DNA from: Paraplanobispora takensis
Lineage (GTDB): Bacteria > Actinomycetota > Actinomycetes > Streptosporangiales > Streptosporangiaceae
Assembly (NCBI RefSeq): GCF_016863195.1
Contig: NZ_BOOK01000016.1
Coordinates: 238,925-302,924, forward strand
Length of the DNA stretch: 64,000 nucleotides
Direction: 5' to 3'
Shown: positions 60,074 through 64,000 of the stretch, piece by piece
Layout of the letters: each line of letters begins with the position of its first letter
How positions within the stretch are numbered: the stretch's first letter is position 1
The notes under the pieces: model-generated
Databases searched by the model: none
What the model saw: only the letters and a program-made list of their open reading frames with translations
What the model was told of the DNA's origin: nothing
Translations under genes and position numbers: made by a program

Positions 60074-62326
60074 TCAGCTTCCTTTCATGAGATGGGTCAG
60101 GTGGCGGCAGAACTCGGGTGTGACGCGGCCATGGAACCTCCACAGCCGCAGATGGAGGAGACCGGCCCGACTCAGGCGGGGAATCGATCCCATCCCGGAG
60201 AAGACGGCCTCGACGACGGCGCGCGATCCGGCCTGAGCAGGGGAGCGGGTGGCCCACGCGGTGAGGAGATCCCAGGCCTCGGGGGTCAGGGGCGGCTGCG
60301 ATCGTGTGGCGGTGTCACGCGACAGGCCCCAGCCGAGGGCGTTCAGCCACAGGTCCGCGAGCTCTTGCCGGTCGGGGTGGTCGGCCGGCGAGGGCCGTTC
60401 GGGATTGTGCCTGTTCACGGAGAGCAGCCGGACGAAGGCGAGTGCGGCGGTGAGCCGCCTGCCGATGTTCTCGTGATCCCGGGCCCAGGTGGCGAGTTCC
60501 GTCACGATGCGGCCGGCCGTCTCGGTGACGTAGACGTCGGCGATGGATCTGGCGACGGCGTCACATAGGCGGTCACCGGTGGCGGTGAGGGCGATCGCCC
60601 CGAAAGCGCGCAGTGCCTGCCCGATGTTGTCGACGCCGATCTGTGAGCCGTATGCCAGCGCCGCCGTCAGCCGCTGGCCCGCGAGCTCCGAAGCCGCCCA
60701 CTGCTGAAGCTGGCCGTGCACCTTTCCCAGCAGCTGCGGATCAGCGGCGGCGGCCTCCAGCGCCCAGGCGGCGAGAATCTTGGGTAACAGGCGTCTATCC
60801 CGGCTCCAGGGATCGAGGAACTCCCGGTCGATCTCCCGGAAATCGCATGTGGCCAGCCGCCCGACCGCGTGTGCGGCCTTGAGCCGGACCTGCCAGTCGT
60901 CCCGGGCGCCGGCCTCGCCCAGTGCCTTCAGCCACGTGTACAGGGGGGAGCGGATCACCGGCAGCTCCTGCCAGATCAGCCGGAGCACGGCCGGGGCCAG
61001 ACCGCGCCGCAGTTCGACCCGCTGCCCGTCACCCGCCCGGGACGGCGGCGAGCTGAGCCCACCGTCCCGCATCCAGTCCCTGAGCTGCTCCCAGACGGCG
61101 ATTCCCCCCTCGTCCTTCTTCCTGTCCTCTGCTTTGCGCACGAGGGCCGCCAGCTCCAGTGCCGCCCGTGAGACGGTCACCTCGGGCAGGCCGTGCAGTA
61201 CCGCGCCGCTCGCCAGGAAGCACCGGCTCAGCATGGAGGTGCTGTCTCTCAGCCCGTCGCACAACCGCCGCTCGGCGAAGCGGGGCTGTTCCTGCAGGAC
61301 CTCCGTCGCCGGGCGCCCCTCCCGCAGACCTTCGGCCACCCGCTCGGCCGCGTACGCGGCCTCTCCCGGTGTGCAGGCGGCGACGAGGTCGGCGACGGTC
61401 GCCGCATGCTCGTCGAGGCCGTACGCACGCCATGCGTCGGCGTCGTCCAGGCAGTGGGCGAGACTCTTGCGGAACACCTCCTCGGCCGACGGGGGAAGGT
61501 GGTCGACAACCCCGGCCAGCCGGTGTTCACCGGTCACCAGAATGACGATTCGGCAGGTCCGCGCCCTGGCCAGTTCCCGCAGGCAGGCCACCACGTGATC
61601 GGGGTCGCGCACCCACGGGCTGGAACTGGCGTCTATCAGATAGCCGAGCCCGGTCTCCAGGTCGGTCTCCGCCAGCCTGGCGGGGTCATTCGCGAGGCCG
61701 AGCTGCGCGACGGGCACCCGGTCCTCCTCCCCGGACGCCTTGGACCACGTCAGCAGAGCGGCGATCGCGGTCGTTTTCCAGCCGCTCTCGGCGCTGCCGT
61801 ACAGGAAGGCCACGGGCTCGTCGTCGAGGGCCTTGACGAGGCGTTCCTGGGAGTCGGTGACCACCAGGCAGCGCAGGAGGCGTGAGGCCCGGTCCGGTTC
61901 GAGCCGGACAATGCGTACCCCGGACCGCTCGGCTCCGTCGTGGAGATAGATGGTGTCGGCCCGGTAGACGGAGCCCCCACCGGAGACGCGGTAGGAGGAG
62001 TCCCCGATCCAGTCACGTCCCGCGGAAGATCGTACGTCCTCCCCGTACAGCGTCTCCAGGCTCTCGGCCCTGAGCCGTCGTTGCTGTTCCTCCGCCTGGA
62101 TCCGCCTGCTCAGCGGGACGTCCTCGGACTCCGTCTCGTTGTCGCCGCGAGGCTTCGACTTCTCATCACCGTCGTGTGGATTCCCCGTGTCATCCGATCC
62201 GCCTGCCCTGTCCGGAGCGGCTTGGGAACCGGGCCGGGCTGCAGGTGAGTCCGGCTTCTCATCGGCGGGAGACATCTCGTCTCCCGCGGAAGGCGTGCTT
62301 GTTGCCAGTGGATGGCCGTCGTTCAC
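60074..62326 (-). CDS. STAND-like P-loop protein with helical repeats
   Basis: GTG 62326 overlaps the cyclase-like stop (GTGA); 750 residues. A disordered charged head (1-75), a short helix (75-100), a motif at about 112-131 (SYRVSGGGSVYRADTIYLHD), and a P-loop segment VAFLYGSAESGWKTTAIAAL (about 172-190) with one extra residue before the Lys compared with Walker A. A Walker B-like strand is CRIVILVTGEH (about 258-268). The rest is helical: about 440-740 repeats of HEAT/ARM-like pairs (WQVRLKAAHAVGRLATCDF). The layout is like a STAND/NLR sensor with C-terminal repeats. Not closely matched to a named family. Confidence 0.75.
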   Translation of the reverse strand: MNDGHPLATSTPSAGDEMSPADEKPDSPAARPGSQAAPDRAGGSDDTGNPHDGDEKSKPRGDNETESEDVPLSRRIQAEEQQRRLRAESLETLYGEDVRSSAGRDWIGDSSYRVSGGGSVYRADTIYLHDGAERSGVRIVRLEPDRASRLLRCLVVTDSQERLVKALDDEPVAFLYGSAESGWKTTAIAALLTWSKASGEEDRVPVAQLGLANDPARLAETDLETGLGYLIDASSSPWVRDPDHVVACLRELARARTCRIVILVTGEHRLAGVVDHLPPSAEEVFRKSLAHCLDDADAWRAYGLDEHAATVADLVAACTPGEAAYAAERVAEGLREGRPATEVLQEQPRFAERRLCDGLRDSTSMLSRCFLASGAVLHGLPEVTVSRAALELAALVRKAEDRKKDEGGIAVWEQLRDWMRDGGLSSPPSRAGDGQRVELRRGLAPAVLRLIWQELPVIRSPLYTWLKALGEAGARDDWQVRLKAAHAVGRLATCDFREIDREFLDPWSRDRRLLPKILAAWALEAAAADPQLLGKVHGQLQQWAASELAGQRLTAALAYGSQIGVDNIGQALRAFGAIALTATGDRLCDAVARSIADVYVTETAGRIVTELATWARDHENIGRRLTAALAFVRLLSVNRHNPERPSPADHPDRQELADLWLNALGWGLSRDTATRSQPPLTPEAWDLLTAWATRSPAQAGSRAVVEAVFSGMGSIPRLSRAGLLHLRLWRFHGRVTPEFCRHLTHLMKGS

Positions 62327-63117
62327 CGCGGCCGTCCCTTGCGATTGGGGGAGCCGATGTGGATGTCGCCCTGCGCGGTGTTCGCGGAGCCCCCTCCCTT
62401 GACCTTGATCATGTCGTTCATCGCGAGATCCCGGCCGGCGGATGCCGGGACGGTGGGTGGTTGCCCTTGCGGTGCGGGCTCCCCGGGGCCGATGAGATTC
62501 CCGAGCGCATGCACGTTGTGACCAGGAAGGTGGATGTGGGCGATGTAGCGCTCCTTCTTTTCCGCAACCTCCACTCGCCGGAAGTCATCCTTCGAGGGCC
62601 CGCCGTGGCACTGGCCGACGTAGTCCTCGAACATCCGATCCGAGACGATCACCCCCAGGTTGGCTTCCTGCCGGGCCTTCATCGCCGCCTTCAGCGCGGC
62701 GGCGTTCACCAGCCGGTTGGTCTGTACGGCGTGAGCCCCCGGGACGCCGTTCGCCCCGTCGAGGACGACCGGTCCTTCGTGGACCGAGAGCCGCATCCGC
62801 ATCCGGGACATCGCGCTGTTGTATCCGGTCAGGACCTCGTTGAGTTCGGTGACGAATGACGTCAGGACGGTGACGGCGTCGGTTCCCGGCGGTAGGACGA
62901 CGAACTGGCCGTCACCCTGCTCCTGACGTCGCCAGTCGAGCAGCCCGAGTCTGGCCAGCCCTGCCGCGTGGTCGAGCGCCCGGACCAGATCCCGCTGAAG
63001 TGTCGCCTGGTCGTCGCGGTTGCGGCTGCTGTAGTCCTCGATGTCGGTCGCGATCATGACCCGGTGTCCGGTGTGATTTTCCACGGAGGCCTCCATGAGC
63101 GGGGACGGAGACTTCAC
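62323..63117 (-). CDS. Class III nucleotidyl cyclase-like protein with C-terminal motif
   Basis: GTG 63117 (AGG upstream; ATG 63096 is possible). 264 residues. The cyclase homology domain (about 15-205) has VMIATDIEDYSSRNRDD with the first metal Asp, EQGDGQFVVL with the second, and MRMRLSVHEGPVVL. The region where the transition-state Asn/Arg pair should lie (HAVQTNRLVNAAALKAAM) is atypical, so activity is uncertain. After a Pro-rich linker it ends in MIKVKGGGSANTAQGDIHIG (about 236-255). The Crp regulator gene is 31 bp upstream, the P-loop gene overlaps downstream. Confidence 0.82.
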   Translation of the reverse strand: MKSPSPLMEASVENHTGHRVMIATDIEDYSSRNRDDQATLQRDLVRALDHAAGLARLGLLDWRRQEQGDGQFVVLPPGTDAVTVLTSFVTELNEVLTGYNSAMSRMRMRLSVHEGPVVLDGANGVPGAHAVQTNRLVNAAALKAAMKARQEANLGVIVSDRMFEDYVGQCHGGPSKDDFRRVEVAEKKERYIAHIHLPGHNVHALGNLIGPGEPAPQGQPPTVPASAGRDLAMNDMIKVKGGGSANTAQGDIHIGSPNRKGRPR

Positions 63118-63148
63118 GATGAACCTGCATTGACAGGGTGAACCCGGA

Positions 63149-63871
63149 TTAATAGGGCTTCAGGCGTTCGGCTGCCTCGGGTATGTCGGCGAACTTCGCA
63201 AGTTCCCCGGGTTCCATGATGATCACGCCTCGGCGGCCCCGCCGGATCAGTCCTCGTTCGGCCAGATCTCGCAGGGCTTTCTGGATGGTCGCCTCCTTCG
63301 CTCCGATGAGAGCACCGAGCTCCGTCTGAGTGAGGGGGACACCGATGTCCAGCCCTCGAGAGACTCTCCGGCCGTGACGAGCAGCCAGTGTCACGATGAG
63401 GCGTGCCAGCCGGATCCCGGCCTCATATCCCGCGAAGTCGAGCCTACGCTGGTTGGCCCAGCGCAGGCGGTCGCTGATCAGGCGGTTCAGGGCCAGTCCC
63501 GCTTCGGGCGTCCGCCGGAGGAAATCCATGAAGATCGGCCCTCTGACGACGCAGATGGTCGATCGGCTGCAGGTTGTCACGGTCGCGGAGCGTGGAGCTT
63601 CGTCCAGCACCGCCATGTCGCCCACGATGTCTCCGCTGACCCGTACGGCGAGCAGCACCTCGCTGCCGTTCTCCGCTCGTGCAGTGATCTTCGTGATGGC
63701 ATCGATGAGCAGGAAGACAACCTCTCCGACACCACCCTGATGGATGAGTTCGTGTCCGGCAGGCCGACAGGTCGTGACTCCCAGGTTCAACAGTTGAGCT
63801 CTGACCGGGTCTGATAGCTGGGAGAGAAAGCTCGCCCGGGCAAACGGATCGCTTGATTGGTCCCTCGCCAC
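63149..63871 (-). CDS. Crp/Fnr-family regulator
   Basis: GTG 63871 follows GGAGG at seven bases. 240 residues: a cyclic-nucleotide-binding barrel (about 25-140) and a Crp-type winged HTH (about 160-225; LTQTELGALIGAKEATIQKA). The phosphate-binding cassette is SGDIVGDMAVLDEAPRSATV: the Arg that contacts the cyclic phosphate is kept, but the usual Glu is Asp. It leads a four-gene minus-strand operon with a cyclase-like gene second, so it may respond to the cyclase product and regulate its own operon. Confidence 0.92.
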   Translation of the reverse strand: MARDQSSDPFARASFLSQLSDPVRAQLLNLGVTTCRPAGHELIHQGGVGEVVFLLIDAITKITARAENGSEVLLAVRVSGDIVGDMAVLDEAPRSATVTTCSRSTICVVRGPIFMDFLRRTPEAGLALNRLISDRLRWANQRRLDFAGYEAGIRLARLIVTLAARHGRRVSRGLDIGVPLTQTELGALIGAKEATIQKALRDLAERGLIRRGRRGVIIMEPGELAKFADIPEAAERLKPY

Positions 63872-63922
63872 GCACGTTCCTCCGGAGGAGATGCGCCTGT
63901 GCTGACGAATGTTTCATCCGTC

Positions 63923-63958
63923 GCCGGGTTCATCAACCGGGCGAGGGATGAACCCGGC
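63923..63958. promoter_or_regulatory. 12-bp inverted repeat upstream of the Crp operon
   Basis: GCCGGGTTCATC and GATGAACCCGGC form a perfect 12-bp dyad with a 12-base centre, 52-87 bp before the Crp gene start. The centre spacing is too large for a simple Crp site but fits a hairpin; it could be a terminator for a gene to the right or an operator for the operon. Confidence 0.5.
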
Positions 63959-63975
63959 AGTGCGGCGACGGCGGC

Positions 63976-64000
63976 TCCGGTCGCGCGGTGCGCGACCGGA
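63976..64000. terminator. Hairpin at window end
   Basis: A perfect 11-bp stem (TCCGGTCGCGC with GCGCGACCGGA) and 3-base loop ends exactly at the window edge. It probably belongs to a gene beyond the window. Confidence 0.55.

Noticed and set aside
51318..60257. 2979-codon open frame on the minus strand
   Set aside because: It is antisense to the asparaginase, GH6 and HrpA genes, which have clear families. High GC leaves such frames open by codon bias. Composition (Gly/Val/Asp/Arg) shows no domain.

Overview
This is a high-GC actinobacterial chromosome segment. GTG and TTG starts are frequent, stop/start overlaps of the GTGA, ATGA or TGATG type are common, and several genes look leaderless. 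The gene families (an actinobacterial integration host factor paralogue, polyphosphate glucokinase, an HrpA helicase, a GH6 cellulase behind a CebR box, two ECF42 sigma/DGPF modules, a class E/F-like sortase) fit a filamentous soil actinomycete. Streptosporangiaceae is my best guess, but that is inferred from gene content only. No rRNA, CRISPR array, intact tRNA or intact transposase was seen.

Left edge (1-2.8 kb): a worn-out integrated element. Two 34-bp copies of a tRNA 3' end (659-692 and 2597-2630), each followed by a hairpin, flank a C-terminal scrap of a tyrosine integrase, a small membrane protein and a DUF6461-like gene.

2.8-16.5 kb: a minus-strand sigma factor (SnoaL-tailed ECF), DHA2 exporter and PEP-mutase-like gene; gene debris (leucine-rich-repeat-variant and SpoIIAA-like fragments) and a repeat-bearing lipoprotein; a NarL-type two-component system divergent from a membrane protein; the first ECF42/DGPF module; a metallophosphoesterase; and a secreted GH43 glycosidase with a tandem palindromic operator.

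16.5-31.5 kb: an S9 peptidase translationally coupled to an N-acetylglutaminylglutamine-type amidotransferase; a fused NmrA-MDR oxidoreductase divergent from an AraC regulator; an XdhC-family gene; the second ECF42/DGPF module with a clear ECF42-type promoter; an FAD aromatic hydroxylase; and a BtrH-N/DUF4872 protein.

31.5-48.2 kb: an SpdB/DUF2637-like membrane protein, an MBL-fold hydrolase, a GlxA regulator with a DJ-1-like membrane protein, the mihF paralogue, an FAD oxidoreductase, an ABC-F protein, a secreted serine protease, a SoxR-box-driven FMN reductase, an ABC exporter, polyphosphate glucokinase, and a surface protein overlapping a sortase.

48.2-59.3 kb: a hydroxyproline-type racemase/reductase pair; a three-gene coupled operon (Clp-N protein with a ribbon-helix-helix-like head, a single-pass peptide, asparaginase) behind a promoter with an operator in its spacer; the CebR-box GH6 cellulase; and HrpA.

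Right edge (59.3-63.9 kb, minus strand): a compact four-gene operon: Crp/Fnr regulator, class III cyclase-like protein, STAND-like P-loop protein, and a protein with a beta-rich head and helical tail. The cyclase-like C-terminus and the N-terminal part of the P-loop protein share a short V-x-GGGS-x3-A motif followed by a strand-forming tail. This resembles the matching amyloid-type adaptor motifs of bacterial effector/NLR pairs. It is the best candidate in the window for an undescribed signalling or defence system.
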